Shown here one piece after another: positions 24,806 through 32,900 of a stretch of DNA of 64,000 nt. This DNA comes from Bacillota bacterium. GTDB taxonomy: Bacteria; Bacillota; Sulfobacillia; Thermaerobacterales; RSA17. Made by a program: the position numbers and the translations under genes. How positions within the stretch are numbered: position 1 is the first letter of the stretch; every line of letters starts with the position of its first letter. The notes beneath the pieces are model-generated. The model was not told the origin of the DNA. It made no database searches and saw only the letters and a program-made list of their open reading frames with translations. The stretch is from NCBI GenBank assembly GCA_017577485.1, contig PKRI01000001.1, positions 124,001-188,000 on the forward strand. The letters are read 5' to 3'.

Positions 24806-25195
24806 TCACTTGATCTCGACGGTGGCGCCGGCCTCTTCCAGCTTGGCCTTGATGTTCTCGGCCTCTTCCTTGCTGACGCCTTCCTTGACGGGCTTGGGCG
24901 CCCCGTCCACCAGGTCCTTGGCCTCCTTGAGGCCGAGGCCCGTCAGCTCGCGGACCACCTTGATCACCTGGATCTTCTTGTCGCCCGCCGAGGCCAGGAT
25001 CACCGTGAACTCGCTCTGCTCCTCGGCAGCCGCCTCGGCCGCCGGAGCGCCGGCCGCCGCCGCCGCGGGAGCCGCAGCCACCACCGGCGCCGCGGCCGTC
25101 ACGCCGAATTCCTGCTCGAAGGCCTTGACCAGTTCCGCCAGTTCCAGAACGGTCATGCCCTTGACGATCTCCAGTACTTCCTGAACCTTGGACAC
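24806..25195 (-). CDS. rplL: 50S ribosomal protein L7/L12
   Basis: Stalk protein that recruits translation GTPases. 129 residues: N-terminal dimer domain (MSKVQEVLEIVKGMTVLELAELV), an Ala/Pro hinge (about residues 34-60), and the C-terminal domain with FTVILASAGDKKIQVIKVVRE and GLKEAKDLVDGAPKPVKEGVS. GTG start at 25195, nine bases after GGGAGG. Follows rplJ as always. Confidence 0.98.
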   Translation of the reverse strand: MSKVQEVLEIVKGMTVLELAELVKAFEQEFGVTAAAPVVAAAPAAAAAGAPAAEAAAEEQSEFTVILASAGDKKIQVIKVVRELTGLGLKEAKDLVDGAPKPVKEGVSKEEAENIKAKLEEAGATVEIK

Positions 25196-25228
25196 CTGCT
25201 GAACCCTCCCGTCTGATCACGCCACCGC

Positions 25229-25759
25229 TCAGGCGGCGTTTTCCTTCGCTCGACGCACGGCATCCACCACGTAGACCAGGTTGCGGAGCAGGCCGCTGGT
25301 GACGGCGGCCAGGCCGTAGAGCGGCGCCGCGAAGCCGCCCACCACCTTGCCGATCAGTTCATCACGGCTGGGCATGGTGGCCAGCCGGTTCACCTCGTCC
25401 ACGTCCACGAAGCGCCCGCCCAGGATGCCGCCCTTGATCTGGGGCATGCCGGTCTCCCGGTTGAACCGGGTCAGTTCCCGGGCCGGGGCCACCGGGTCGT
25501 GGTAGGCGAAGGCCATGGCCGTGGGACCCTCGAAGACCTGGTCGACGCCCTCCAGGCCCACCTGCTGGGCGGCCCGCCGGGCCAGCGTGTTCTTGACCAC
25601 CTTGAACTCGACGCCGTGGGGCCGCAGCCGGTTGCGCAGTTCACTGCTCTGGAGGACGGTGAGGCCCCGGAAGTCGACCAGGATCACGGCCTGGGCCCGC
25701 TCCAGTTTCTCGGCCAGTTCGGCCACCTGCTTCTGCTTTTCTTCCCTGGCGGCAGACAA
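25229..25759 (-). CDS. rplJ: 50S ribosomal protein L10
   Basis: Base of the ribosomal stalk; with L12 it autoregulates the operon by binding its leader RNA. I place the start at TTG 25759 (GGAGG seven bases upstream), giving 176 residues from MSAAREEKQKQVAELAEKL. A GTG 24 bases upstream sits before the Shine-Dalgarno. VDFRGLTV and VKNTLARRAA motifs and the long C-terminal L12-binding helix are present. An L10 leader and attenuator lie just upstream. Confidence 0.95.
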   Translation of the reverse strand: MSAAREEKQKQVAELAEKLERAQAVILVDFRGLTVLQSSELRNRLRPHGVEFKVVKNTLARRAAQQVGLEGVDQVFEGPTAMAFAYHDPVAPARELTRFNRETGMPQIKGGILGGRFVDVDEVNRLATMPSRDELIGKVVGGFAAPLYGLAAVTSGLLRNLVYVVDAVRRAKENAA

Positions 25760-25786
25760 GGGTTCACCTCCCCGCGCGTCCACGCG

Positions 25787-25816
25787 AAAGAAAAACCCCT
25801 GCCGCAGCAGCAGGGG
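25787..25816 (-). terminator. attenuator terminator of the L10 leader
   Basis: Hairpin 25,796-25,816 (CCCCTGC / GCAGGGG, 7 bp) followed on the minus strand by TTTTTCTTT. It lies between the L10 leader motif and the rplJ Shine-Dalgarno, the position of the attenuator in the Bacillus rplJL leader. Confidence 0.8.
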
Positions 25817-25935
25817 AGGGCTCGCCGTTGCCGGCTCCGGGCCGGCGGCGCGTCGCCCGCCTCGGCAGGCTCCCCGGTGGGGACTTAAGCGCCCTGGCGC
25901 ACCTGCGGTCTACGGCGTGGACGAAGTTTTCGCTT
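25817..25935 (-). ncRNA. ribosomal protein L10 leader RNA
   Basis: The minus strand contains the conserved L10-leader words GTAGACCGCAGGTG, then CTTAA, then CCTGCCGAGG, in the order seen in Firmicutes rplJ leaders, with a terminator following. Binding of L10(L12)4 to this RNA represses rplJ-rplL. Boundaries are approximate. Further GC hairpins lie between it and the rplA stop (25,962-25,985). Confidence 0.82.
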
Positions 25936-25996
25936 GCCCGGCACCGCTGCGCCGGGACTCGCCGGCGGGCCCGGAGGCCCGCCGGGCCTGGCGGCC

Positions 25997-26698
25997 TCAG
26001 GCCGCCGGCATCGCCCGCAGCGGGTTGATGCGGATGCCCGGCCCCATGGTGGCCGACACCGTGACGCTGCGGATGTACTGGCCCTTGGCCGCGGCCGGCC
26101 GCGCCTTGACCAGCGCGTCCATCAGGGCCCGGAAATTCTCCAGCAGTTGCTCCGTGCCGAAGGACACCTTGCCCAGAGGCGCGTGGACGATACCGGCCTT
26201 ATCGGTGCGGAACTCGATCTTGCCGGCCTTGGCCTCGCGCACCGCCTCCGCCACGTCGAAGGTGACGGTCCCGGTCTTGGGGTTGGGCATCAGGCCCCGG
26301 GGACCCAGGATCCGGCCCAACCGGCCCACCAGGCCCATCATGTCCGGGGTGGCGATGGCCACGTCGAACTCCAGCCAGCCGTCCTGCACCTTCTGGACCA
26401 GGTCCTCGTCGCCGACCACGTCGGCCCCGGCCGCCTGGGCCTCCCTGGCCTTCTCGCCCTTGGCGAACACGGCCACCCGCACTTCCCGGCCGGTGCCGTG
26501 GGGAAGGACCACGGTGCCGCGGATCATCTGGTCGGCGTGGCGCACGTCCACGCCCAGGCGCACCGCCACTTCCACCGTTTCGTCAAACCTGGCCCGGGCC
26601 GTCTCCTTGACCAGGGCCAGGGCCTCCTCGGGCGTGTACAGGCGGCCCGGTTCAATCTTGCTCAGCGCTTCCCGGTAAGCCTTGCCGTGCCTGGCCAT
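25997..26698 (-). CDS. rplA: 50S ribosomal protein L1
   Basis: L1-stalk protein; represses the rplK-rplA operon in E. coli. 233 residues with KAYREALSKIEPGRLYTPEEAL at the N-terminus and the signature GRLGRILGPRGLMPNPKTGTV near residues 128-146. ATG at 26698. Normal length. Confidence 0.98.
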   Translation of the reverse strand: MARHGKAYREALSKIEPGRLYTPEEALALVKETARARFDETVEVAVRLGVDVRHADQMIRGTVVLPHGTGREVRVAVFAKGEKAREAQAAGADVVGDEDLVQKVQDGWLEFDVAIATPDMMGLVGRLGRILGPRGLMPNPKTGTVTFDVAEAVREAKAGKIEFRTDKAGIVHAPLGKVSFGTEQLLENFRALMDALVKARPAAAKGQYIRSVTVSATMGPGIRINPLRAMPAA

Positions 26699-26720
26699 GA
26701 CGCTGACCTCCCAAACCCGC

Positions 26721-27146
26721 TCAGTCGACCACTTCGATGCCCATGCTGCGCGCCGTACCCTCGATCATGCGCATGGCCGCAGCCAGGTCGGTGGTGTTGA
26801 GGTCGGGAAGCTTGGTGCGGGCGATCTCCTCGACCTGCTTGCGGGTCACGCGCCCGACCTTCTCCTTGTTGGGCGCCGACGAGGCCTTCTCAAGGCCGGC
26901 GGCCCGCTTGAGCAGCACCGGGGCCGGCGGCGTCTTGGTCACGAAGGTGAAGGAGCGGTCGGCGTAAACGGTGATGACCACGGGGATGATGAGCCCCGCC
27001 TGGTCCTGGGTGCGGGCATTGAACTCCTTGCAGAAGCCCATGATGTTCAACTGGTACTGACCGAGGGCCGGGCCCACCGGCGGCGCGGGCGTGGCCTTGC
27101 CGGCGGGAATCTGCAGCTTGATCTGCCCGATGACTTTCTTGGCCAT
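26721..27146 (-). CDS. rplK: 50S ribosomal protein L11
   Basis: GTPase-centre protein. 141 residues, the standard length, with QIPAGKATPAPPVGPALGQ, the proline-rich thiostrepton-site helix region, and the C-terminal RNA-binding domain ending EGTARSMGIEV. ATG at 27146. Between nusG and rplA as usual. Confidence 0.98.
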   Translation of the reverse strand: MAKKVIGQIKLQIPAGKATPAPPVGPALGQYQLNIMGFCKEFNARTQDQAGLIIPVVITVYADRSFTFVTKTPPAPVLLKRAAGLEKASSAPNKEKVGRVTRKQVEEIARTKLPDLNTTDLAAAMRMIEGTARSMGIEVVD

Positions 27147-27162
27147 GGTCCGGACCAGCCTC

Positions 27163-27792
27163 CTAGAGTTTCTCCACCTGCGAGAAATCCAGTTCCACGG
27201 GCGTTTCCCGGCCGAACATGGAGACCAGGACCTTGATCTTGCCCTTCTCGGCGTTGATGTCGTCGATGACGCCCACGAACCCCTCGAAGGGGCCCGACCG
27301 CACCTTGACGCTCTCGCCGATCTCGAAGTCGATCTTGGGCTTCGGCCGCTCGATGCCCATCTGGCGCAGGATGCGCTCGACCTCGGCCTGGTCCAGCGAC
27401 GTGGGCTTGCCGCCGGCCCCCACGAAGCCCGTGACCCCGGGCGTGTTGCGGACCACGTACCAGGAGTCGTCGGTCATGATCATCTGGACCAGCACGTAGC
27501 CCGGGAAAATCTTGCGCTGAACGATGCGGCGCTTGCCGTCTTTGACCTCGATCTGTTCCTCCACCGGGACGAAGACCTTGAAGATCTGTCCCCCCATCTG
27601 CATGGACTCGACGCGCTTCTCCAGATTGGCCTTGACCTTGTTCTCGTAACCGGAATAGGTGTGGATCACGTACCAGCGCGCGTCGGGGTGGACCAGTTCG
27701 GCTTCGCTGGCGGGATCGAACGCCGCGCCGTCGGACTCCTCGGCTTCGCCCTCGGTTTCCAGTTCCGCCTGGTCGTCCTTCACCAGGTCCAT
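27163..27792 (-). CDS. nusG: transcription termination/antitermination factor NusG
   Basis: Processivity factor that binds RNA polymerase and couples it to the ribosome. NGN domain from ARWYVIHTYSGYENKVKANLEKR, KOW motif at KVRSGPFEGFVGVIDDINAEKGKIKVLVSMFGRETPVELD (about residues 160-200). The N-terminus has an acidic extension of about 35 residues before the NGN domain. I use ATG 27792, which follows GGGGGG by nine bases; an ATG 33 bases upstream inside the end of secE is the alternative (220 residues). Confidence 0.95.
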   Translation of the reverse strand: MDLVKDDQAELETEGEAEESDGAAFDPASEAELVHPDARWYVIHTYSGYENKVKANLEKRVESMQMGGQIFKVFVPVEEQIEVKDGKRRIVQRKIFPGYVLVQMIMTDDSWYVVRNTPGVTGFVGAGGKPTSLDQAEVERILRQMGIERPKPKIDFEIGESVKVRSGPFEGFVGVIDDINAEKGKIKVLVSMFGRETPVELDFSQVEKL

Positions 27793-27811
27793 GGGCTTGC
27801 GCCCCCCAGCC

Positions 27812-28012
27812 TCAGGATCCAACATCGATCACCAGCGAGAGCAGGGCGCTGAAGATGGTGTCGAAGGCCCAGGTCAGGACCGCCACCACCACCACCGACA
27901 GGAAGACCACGCCGGTGAAGATGGCGGTCTGGCGCCGGGTGGGCCACACCACCTTGCGCAGCTCGGACCAAACCTGCCGCAGGAAACGACCGATGCGCTG
28001 AAAGAACTTCAC
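27812..28012 (-). CDS. secE: preprotein translocase subunit SecE
   Basis: Clamp subunit of the SecYEG translocon. About 66 residues with the hallmark LRQVWSELRKVVWPTRRQT amphipathic stretch followed by a single transmembrane helix. Start taken at GTG 28012 (MKFFQRIGRFL); GTG 28021 is equally possible and neither has a strong Shine-Dalgarno. Order tRNA-Trp, secE, nusG is conserved widely. Confidence 0.92.
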   Translation of the reverse strand: MKFFQRIGRFLRQVWSELRKVVWPTRRQTAIFTGVVFLSVVVVAVLTWAFDTIFSALLSLVIDVGS

Positions 28013-28152
28013 GACGCCCACGTCCCATCCCGTCGCCGGCGTGGCCTGGGTCGGGACCGGCCGGCCGCCGGCCCGCCACAAAAAAAGAAGACCTTACGGC
28101 ATATGCGGTTGACCACGCTGCGACCGCTCCTGAGGCCGCTTTCTCGAACCTG

Positions 28153-28226
28153 CAGGCCCGGAGGGATTCGAACCCCCAACCCGCGGATTTGGAGTCCGCT
28201 GCTCTGCCAGTTAGAGCTACGGGCCT
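28153..28226 (-). tRNA. tRNA-Trp (CCA)
   Basis: 74-base cloverleaf with 7-bp acceptor AGGCCCG/CGGGCCT, anticodon loop CTCCAAA giving anticodon CCA, and GGTTCGAATCC T-arm. The 3' CCA is not encoded. It stands between rpmG and secE, the usual place for this tRNA. Confidence 0.96.
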
Positions 28227-28251
28227 AGAAAAACTGCAACCGTATTTTAAC

Positions 28252-28413
28252 TCACCGCGTTTCGCGGTGCAAGGTGTGGGCGTTGCAGTGGGGGCAGTGC
28301 TTGCGCAGTTCGAGCCGCCCCTGCATGGTGCGCCGGTTCTTGGTGGTCGAGTAATTCCGGCGCTTGCACTGGGTGCACTCCAGCGTGACGATGACGCGAA
28401 CCTCCGACGCCAT
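28252..28413 (-). CDS. rpmG: 50S ribosomal protein L33
   Basis: A 53-residue zinc-type L33 with cysteines C13, C16, C40 and C43 (ECTQCKRRNY ... HCPHCNAH). ATG at 28413. It lies between tRNA-Thr(GGT) and tRNA-Trp, so it is probably cotranscribed with tRNAs and released by tRNA processing. Too short for many ORF callers but the family signature is clear. Confidence 0.95.
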   Translation of the reverse strand: MASEVRVIVTLECTQCKRRNYSTTKNRRTMQGRLELRKHCPHCNAHTLHRETR

Positions 28414-28480
28414 GGCGCTTCCTCCCGACCGCGGGACGGTGCCCTGCCGACATGCAAGGCCCGGCTGCGCCGGGCCCCTG

Positions 28481-28553
28481 AGCTGGCGGGCGGAATCGAA
28501 CCGCCGACCCCCTCCTTACCATGGAGGTGCTCTGCCTACTGAGCTACGCCAGC
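28481..28553 (-). tRNA. tRNA-Thr (GGT)
   Basis: 73-base cloverleaf: acceptor GCTGGCG/CGCCAGC, anticodon stem CCTCC/GGAGG with loop ATGGTAA giving anticodon GGT, T-arm GGTTCGATTCC. The 3' CCA is not encoded. Confidence 0.95.
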
Positions 28554-28604
28554 GCCAAAAAAATCGGCCGGATCCGGGATCACCTTCATCTCCGGGCCGT
28601 GCAA

Positions 28605-28681
<77 letters not shown>

Positions 28682-28740
28682 TCAAACCTGGGTTGACCGG
28701 CCCCGCACACCGCGACGGCGCCGGGGCCGCAAGCTTCTTG

Positions 28741-28823
28741 TGGAGAGGGGAGGATTCGAACCTCCGAAGGCAAGAGCCAGCAGATTTACAGTCTGCCCCG
28801 TTTGGCCGCTTCGGTACCTCTCC
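28741..28823 (-). tRNA. tRNA-Tyr (GTA)
   Basis: 83-base class II tRNA with long variable arm. Acceptor GGAGAGG/CCTCTCC, anticodon GTA in loop ACTGTAAAT, T-arm GGTTCGAATCC. The 3' CCA is not encoded. Confidence 0.95.
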
Positions 28824-28844
28824 AAAATTGCCGGGTCAAACTGG

Positions 28845-28917
28845 AGCTGGCGAGCGGACTCGAACCGCTAACCTGTCGATTACAAGTCGACCGCTCTACC
28901 CGTTGAGCTACGCCAGC
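28845..28917 (-). tRNA. tRNA-Thr (TGT)
   Basis: 73-base cloverleaf with acceptor GCTGGCG/CGCCAGC identical to the GGT isoacceptor, anticodon TGT in loop CTTGTAA, T-arm GGTTCGAGTCC. First tRNA of the block after its promoter. CCA not encoded. Confidence 0.95.
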
Positions 28918-28971
28918 GTATTGTACCAGGGAAGCCGCCCGGACGCAACCGGGATGACCGCGGCGAGCGTA

Positions 28972-29000
28972 ATGATACCACAGCCGCACAGGCCCTTCAA
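28972..29000 (-). promoter_or_regulatory. promoter of the tRNA-rpmG-secE-nusG unit
   Basis: Minus-strand -35 TTGAAG (29,000-28,995), 17-base spacer, -10 TATCAT (28,977-28,972), about 55 bases before the first tRNA. A second -10-like TACAAT lies only two bases before the tRNA and is too close to be its promoter. Confidence 0.7.
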
Positions 29001-29005
29001 CAACG

Positions 29006-29033
29006 GCGCCGCCGGCCCGGGGACCGGCGGCGC
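29006..29033 (-). terminator. hairpin after sigH
   Basis: Perfect 10-bp stem GCGCCGCCGG / CCGGCGGCGC (29,006-29,015 with 29,024-29,033) and 8-base loop, 23 bases after the sigH stop. It is followed on the minus strand by CGTTGTTG, so the T-run is weak; it separates sigH from the tRNA promoter. Confidence 0.6.
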
Positions 29034-29056
29034 GGTCGAACCGGCGGCGGCGCCGG

Positions 29057-29731
29057 TCACGTGGCCCGGGTGATCTTCTCCCACTGGCTGTTGCGGTTCT
29101 CGAGATAGCGCTCCAGCTTGCGCTTGACCCGCTGCAGCGCGTTGTCGATGGACTTGACGTGGCGGTCCAGTTGATCGGCGATCTCCTGGTAGGACTTGCC
29201 GTCCAGGTAGGCCATCAGGACGTTCCACTCGAGGTCGCTGAGGATCTCGCCCATCTTCTGCTCGATGTCGCCGAACTCTTCGCGGCTGATGATCAGTTCC
29301 TCGGGATCGGTGATCTTGGTGCCCGAGATCACGTCCAGCAGCGTGCGGTCCGAATCCTCGTCATAGATGGGCTTGTTCAGGGAAACGTAAGAGTTGAGCG
29401 GGATGTGCTTCTGCCGGGTGGCCGTCTTGATGGCCGTGATGATCTGGCGCTGGATGCACAGTTCCGCGAAAGCCCGGAACGACGACAGCTTGTCGGCTCG
29501 GAAATCGCGGATGGCCTTGTACAGGCCGATCATGCCTTCCTGAATGATGTCCTCGCGGTCGGCTCCGATCAGGAAATACGAGCGGGCCTTGGCGCGGACG
29601 AAGTTCTTGTACTTGTTGATCAGGTATTCCAGGGCGGCGTCGGAGCCGTTGCGCGCGATCTCGACCAGGTCCTCGTCGCTCATGTCGGCAAACCCGTCGG
29701 GCAACCAATCAGCCTGAACATTCAGGCTCAC
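29057..29731 (-). CDS. sigH: RNA polymerase sigma-H factor (Spo0H)
   Basis: Alternative sigma factor that in Bacillus starts the sporulation programme. Region 2 carries YKNFVRAKARSYFLIGADREDIIQEGMIGLYKAIRDF and FAELCIQRQIITAIKTATRQKHIPLNSYVSL, nearly identical to Bacillus SigH; region 4 ends LSDLEWNVLMAYLDGKSYQEIADQL with RHVKSIDNALQRVKRKLE. I choose GTG 29731, eight bases after GGAGG; the ATG 15 bases upstream contains the Shine-Dalgarno itself. 224 residues. Next to rlmB as in Bacillus (which also has yacP between them). Confidence 0.97.
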   Translation of the reverse strand: MSLNVQADWLPDGFADMSDEDLVEIARNGSDAALEYLINKYKNFVRAKARSYFLIGADREDIIQEGMIGLYKAIRDFRADKLSSFRAFAELCIQRQIITAIKTATRQKHIPLNSYVSLNKPIYDEDSDRTLLDVISGTKITDPEELIISREEFGDIEQKMGEILSDLEWNVLMAYLDGKSYQEIADQLDRHVKSIDNALQRVKRKLERYLENRNSQWEKITRAT

Positions 29732-29807
29732 CGGCACCGCCTCCATCCACAGCGAGTGGCAGCAGGTCGTCGTACCGCAGTGCGCGTGTGTGTGAGGCTT
29801 GTCTCAC

Positions 29808-29836
29808 ATGATACCTGACGGGCACCCGTCTGGAAA
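29808..29836 (-). promoter_or_regulatory. candidate sigH promoter with downstream inverted repeat
   Basis: Minus-strand TTTCCA (29,836-29,831), 17-base spacer, TATCAT (29,813-29,808). Just downstream of the -10 lies TGTGAG-N6-CTCACA, a short inverted repeat at the likely transcription start. The -35 is weak. Confidence 0.45.
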
Positions 29837-29939
29837 GCCCGTCCCTCACGGGCCCAGGGACAAGTTCCGACTCCATGCCTATGCGCGGTGCCTGCCGTCG
29901 ATGACGCCGCCGGCGGCGGCGCCGGCCCTTGCCCATGGT

Positions 29940-30716
29940 CTATTCCTGCCCGCCGCCTTCGGTCCCGCCGGCCGCGGACAGGGCTCGCTGCCGGGCGATT
30001 TCGAACATGATCAGGGCGCCGGCCACGGCGGCGTTGAGGGCCTGGATGCGGCCGCGCATGGGGATGCGCACGGCGAAGTCGCAGTGGCGCCGCACCAGCG
30101 GCGGGATACCCCGGCCCTCACTGCCCACCACCAGTGCCAGCGGTCCGGTCAGGGACGCGTCCCAGTAGACCTGCTCGGCGTCGCCTGCGGCGGCGCAGAC
30201 CCAGAGGCCGGCCTCCTTCAACCGGTCCAGGCACCGGCTCAGGTTGGTGACCCGGGCCAGGGGCAGGTGTTCCAGGGCGCCGGCCGAGGCCCGGGCCACC
30301 GCCGGCGTCGGCCCGGCCGAGCGGTGGCGGGGCACGATGACGCCGTGGAAGCCCGCGGCCTCGGCGCTGCGGATCAGGGATCCCAGGTTCTGCGGGTCCT
30401 GAATCTCGGCGCACACCAGGAGCAGCGGCGGCTCCCCGCGGCGGCGGGCGGCGTCCAGCAGGTCGTCGACCTCGGCCAGGGGCAGCGGCGCAGCCAGGGC
30501 CACCACGCCCTGGTGGTCGACGCCGGCGGCCCAGCGGTCCAGGTCGTCGCGGGAGGCGCGCTCCACCGGCACCCGCCGGGCAGCGGCGGCCGCCGCCAGT
30601 TCCTCCACCACCCGCCCGCGGGCCCCGGCGGCGATCAGCACCCGGCGCACCGGCCGCGGCCCCCGCAGCGCCTCCAGCACGGGGCGGCGGCCGGCCAGGA
30701 CCTCGGTTTCTTTCAC
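29940..30716 (-). CDS. rlmB: 23S rRNA 2'-O-ribose methyltransferase, RlmB/TrmH family
   Basis: SpoU-class (SPOUT) methyltransferase. N-terminal L30e-like substrate-binding domain, then motif 1 DPQNLGSLIRSAEAAGFHGVI, motif 2 LVVGSEGRGIPPLV and motif 3 IPMRGRIQALNAAVAGALIMFEI, which form the knotted SAM site. 258 residues from GTG 30716, which overlaps the cysS stop (GTGA); ATG 30725 is the alternative. In Bacillus the order is cysS-mrnC-rlmB; mrnC (Mini-RNase III) is missing here. Confidence 0.92.
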   Translation of the reverse strand: MKETEVLAGRRPVLEALRGPRPVRRVLIAAGARGRVVEELAAAAAARRVPVERASRDDLDRWAAGVDHQGVVALAAPLPLAEVDDLLDAARRRGEPPLLLVCAEIQDPQNLGSLIRSAEAAGFHGVIVPRHRSAGPTPAVARASAGALEHLPLARVTNLSRCLDRLKEAGLWVCAAAGDAEQVYWDASLTGPLALVVGSEGRGIPPLVRRHCDFAVRIPMRGRIQALNAAVAGALIMFEIARQRALSAAGGTEGGGQE

Positions 30717-32230
30717 GGCTCCCATCGCCAGCGGGGCCCCGCGGGGGTGTCCTCGACGACGAAGCCCAGCCGGGTCAGGCCGTCGCGGATGCGGTCGGCG
30801 CGCACCCAGTCCCGCTCCTGCCGGGCTTCCTCCCGCACCTGGAGCAGCAGTTCCACCAGCCCGTCCACCACGCGCTGCAGTCCGTCGTCGCGGGCCGCGG
30901 CCGCCGGCCCTCGGCGCAGGATGCCCAGCACGGCGTCGGCCTCGTCGAACACCGCCAGCGCCGCGCGCAGGGCCTCGGCACCGCCGGGCCCGGACGCCTC
31001 CCCGCGGTGGATGCAGGTGTTGACGGCGTGGGCCAGGTCGAAGAGGGCGGCGATGGCCTCGGCGGTGTTGAAATCGTCCCGCATGGCGGCGTGATAGGCC
31101 TCGCGGGCTTCGCGGGCGGCGGCCCGCAGGGCGGCGGCGCCGTCGCCGCCGGCGGCGGCCACCTCCCCACCGGCGGCGGCGCTGCCGGCCCCCGCGGCGG
31201 CGCCGGGCGGCCCGTCACCGGCGGCCGCGGCCCGGTCCAGGGCGTCGCGCAGGCCGTCGTAGGCCGCCTGCAGCCGCCGTTGTGCCCGCCGCGCCTCTTC
31301 CAGGCGCGCCTCGCTGAACTCCCGCGGGCTGCGGTAGTGGTGGGACAGCACGTAGAATCGCAGCACCGCGGGACCATAGCGGTCCAGCAGCTCCCGGGCG
31401 CTGACGAAGTTGCCCAGCGACTTGGACATCTTCTCGGCGTCCATCTTCAGCAGGCCGTTGTGCAGCCAGTAGCGGACGAAGGGCCTGCCGTCGTTGAAAG
31501 CCTCGGACTGGGCGATCTCGTTCTCGTGATGGGGGAAGATCAGGTCGATGCCCCCACCGTGGAAGTCCACCGGGTAGCCCAGGTGCTTGTAGGCCATGAC
31601 CGAGCACTCGATGTGCCATCCCGGCCGTCCGGGCCCCCAGGGACTGGGCCAGGAGGGTTCGCCCGGCTTGGCGCTCTTCCACAGGGCGAAATCGGCCGGG
31701 TTGCGCTTGCGCTCGTCCACCTGCACCCGGGCCCCGGCCTCCAGCTCGTCCAGGGAGCGGCGCGACAGCTTGCCGTAGCCCGGAAACCTGGTCACGTCGA
31801 AGTAGACGTCGCCGTCCACCGCGTACGCGTAACCCTTGTCCACCAGCGCCTGGATCATGGCGATGATGTCGTCCATATGCTGGCTGACCCGCGGGAACAC
31901 GTCGACGGTATCGATGCCCAGGTCCTCCAGGACCTCCAGGTACTCGGCGATGTAGCGCTCGGCGATGGCCTCGGGGGTCGTGCCCTCTTCCTGGGCCCGT
32001 CGGATGATCTTGTCCTCCACGTCCGTGAAGTTGTGGGCCCAGTACACCTCGTAGCCCAGGGAGCGCAGGTAGCGCTTCACCACGTCGCCGACGATGGGCG
32101 GGATCAGGTGGCCGGCGTGGGTGCTGTCGTAAACGGTGGGACCGCAGGTGTACATGGTGAAACGGCCGCCCGGCGGCGGCTGCACCGTTTCCTTGGTGCC
32201 GCTCAGGGTGTTGTAGACCTTAACGGGCAT
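30713..32230 (-). CDS. cysS: cysteinyl-tRNA synthetase
   Basis: Charges tRNA-Cys. 505 residues. Class I signatures: CGPTVYDSTHAGHL with HAGH in place of the usual HIGH, and KMSKS (in EKMSKSLGNFVSAREL). Zinc ligands: Cys of CGPTVYD, Cys of HIECSVMA, and the His-His-Glu of FPHHENEIAQ. A low-complexity Ala/Gly insertion of about 40 residues lies between the helical bundle and the C-terminal domain (after YDGLRDALDRAAA). Start at ATG 32230, nine bases after GGAGG, rather than the ATG two codons earlier. Under T-box control with cysE. Confidence 0.96.
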   Translation of the reverse strand: MPVKVYNTLSGTKETVQPPPGGRFTMYTCGPTVYDSTHAGHLIPPIVGDVVKRYLRSLGYEVYWAHNFTDVEDKIIRRAQEEGTTPEAIAERYIAEYLEVLEDLGIDTVDVFPRVSQHMDDIIAMIQALVDKGYAYAVDGDVYFDVTRFPGYGKLSRRSLDELEAGARVQVDERKRNPADFALWKSAKPGEPSWPSPWGPGRPGWHIECSVMAYKHLGYPVDFHGGGIDLIFPHHENEIAQSEAFNDGRPFVRYWLHNGLLKMDAEKMSKSLGNFVSARELLDRYGPAVLRFYVLSHHYRSPREFSEARLEEARRAQRRLQAAYDGLRDALDRAAAAGDGPPGAAAGAGSAAAGGEVAAAGGDGAAALRAAAREAREAYHAAMRDDFNTAEAIAALFDLAHAVNTCIHRGEASGPGGAEALRAALAVFDEADAVLGILRRGPAAAARDDGLQRVVDGLVELLLQVREEARQERDWVRADRIRDGLTRLGFVVEDTPAGPRWRWEP

Positions 32231-32900
32231 GGGCATCGGCCTCCCCTCGTTCCGCCCGGTACTGGCGGTTCAGCTCGGCGACGGAGGCGGCCAGGGCGTT
32301 GATGTCGCGCCGCATTGCCGCCAGGGCTTCCTGCACGGGATCGGGCAGGTCGCCGTGGTCCAGGGGATCCACCCGCCGGCCGTCGCGGATCACCACCCGC
32401 CCGGGAATCCCCACAACGGTGCAGTTGGGCGGCACGTCCTTGACCACCACGGCACCGGCCCCAATGCGGGAGTTGTCGCCGATGACGATGTTGCCCAGGA
32501 CCTTGGCGCCCACCCCCACCAGGACGTTGTTGCCCAGGGTGGGATGGCGCTTGCCCCGCTCCTTGCCCGTGCCGCCCAGCGTCACACCCTGATAGAGGGT
32601 GCAGTCGTCGCCGATCACCGCGGTCTCGCCGATGACCACGCCCATCCCGTGGTCGATGAAGAACCGCCGCCCGATCTGGGCGCCCGGGTGGATCTCGATG
32701 CCGGTCAGGAACCGGCTGATGTGGGAAACCAGCCGCGCCAGGGTGTAGAGCCGCCAGCGATACAGCCGGTGGGCGATGCGGTGAAACCAGATGGCATGAA
32801 GCCCGGGATACGCCAGCACGACCTCCAGCGTGCTCTTGGCCGCCGGGTCGCGCTCGAAGACCGTGCGGATGTCTTCCCGCAGCGTTTGCCAGAGGCCCAG
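32220..32900 (-). CDS. cysE: serine O-acetyltransferase, probably started at a CTG codon
   Basis: Acetylates serine in the first step of cysteine synthesis. Left-handed beta-helix hexapeptide repeats (GVVIGETAVIGDDCTLYQGVTLGGTGK, VLVGVGAKVLGNIVIGDNSRIGAGAVVVKDVP) and the catalytic His in the GMGVVIGE/DHGMG region are clear. The conserved N-terminal helix LWQTLREDIRTVFERDPAAKS is encoded upstream of any ATG, GTG or TTG in frame; a TGA closes the frame 60 bases further back. The best start is CTG 32900, eight bases after GGGAGG, giving 226 residues. The first ordinary start (GTG 32819) would delete 27 conserved residues. Overlaps cysS by 11 bases. Confidence 0.9.
   Translation of the reverse strand: MGLWQTLREDIRTVFERDPAAKSTLEVVLAYPGLHAIWFHRIAHRLYRWRLYTLARLVSHISRFLTGIEIHPGAQIGRRFFIDHGMGVVIGETAVIGDDCTLYQGVTLGGTGKERGKRHPTLGNNVLVGVGAKVLGNIVIGDNSRIGAGAVVVKDVPPNCTVVGIPGRVVIRDGRRVDPLDHGDLPDPVQEALAAMRRDINALAASVAELNRQYRAERGEADAHAR

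Noticed and set aside
28918..28948. TTGCGT-17-TACAAT promoter directly before tRNA-Thr(TGT)
   Set aside because: The -10 is two bases from the tRNA 5' end, so a transcript would start inside the tRNA.
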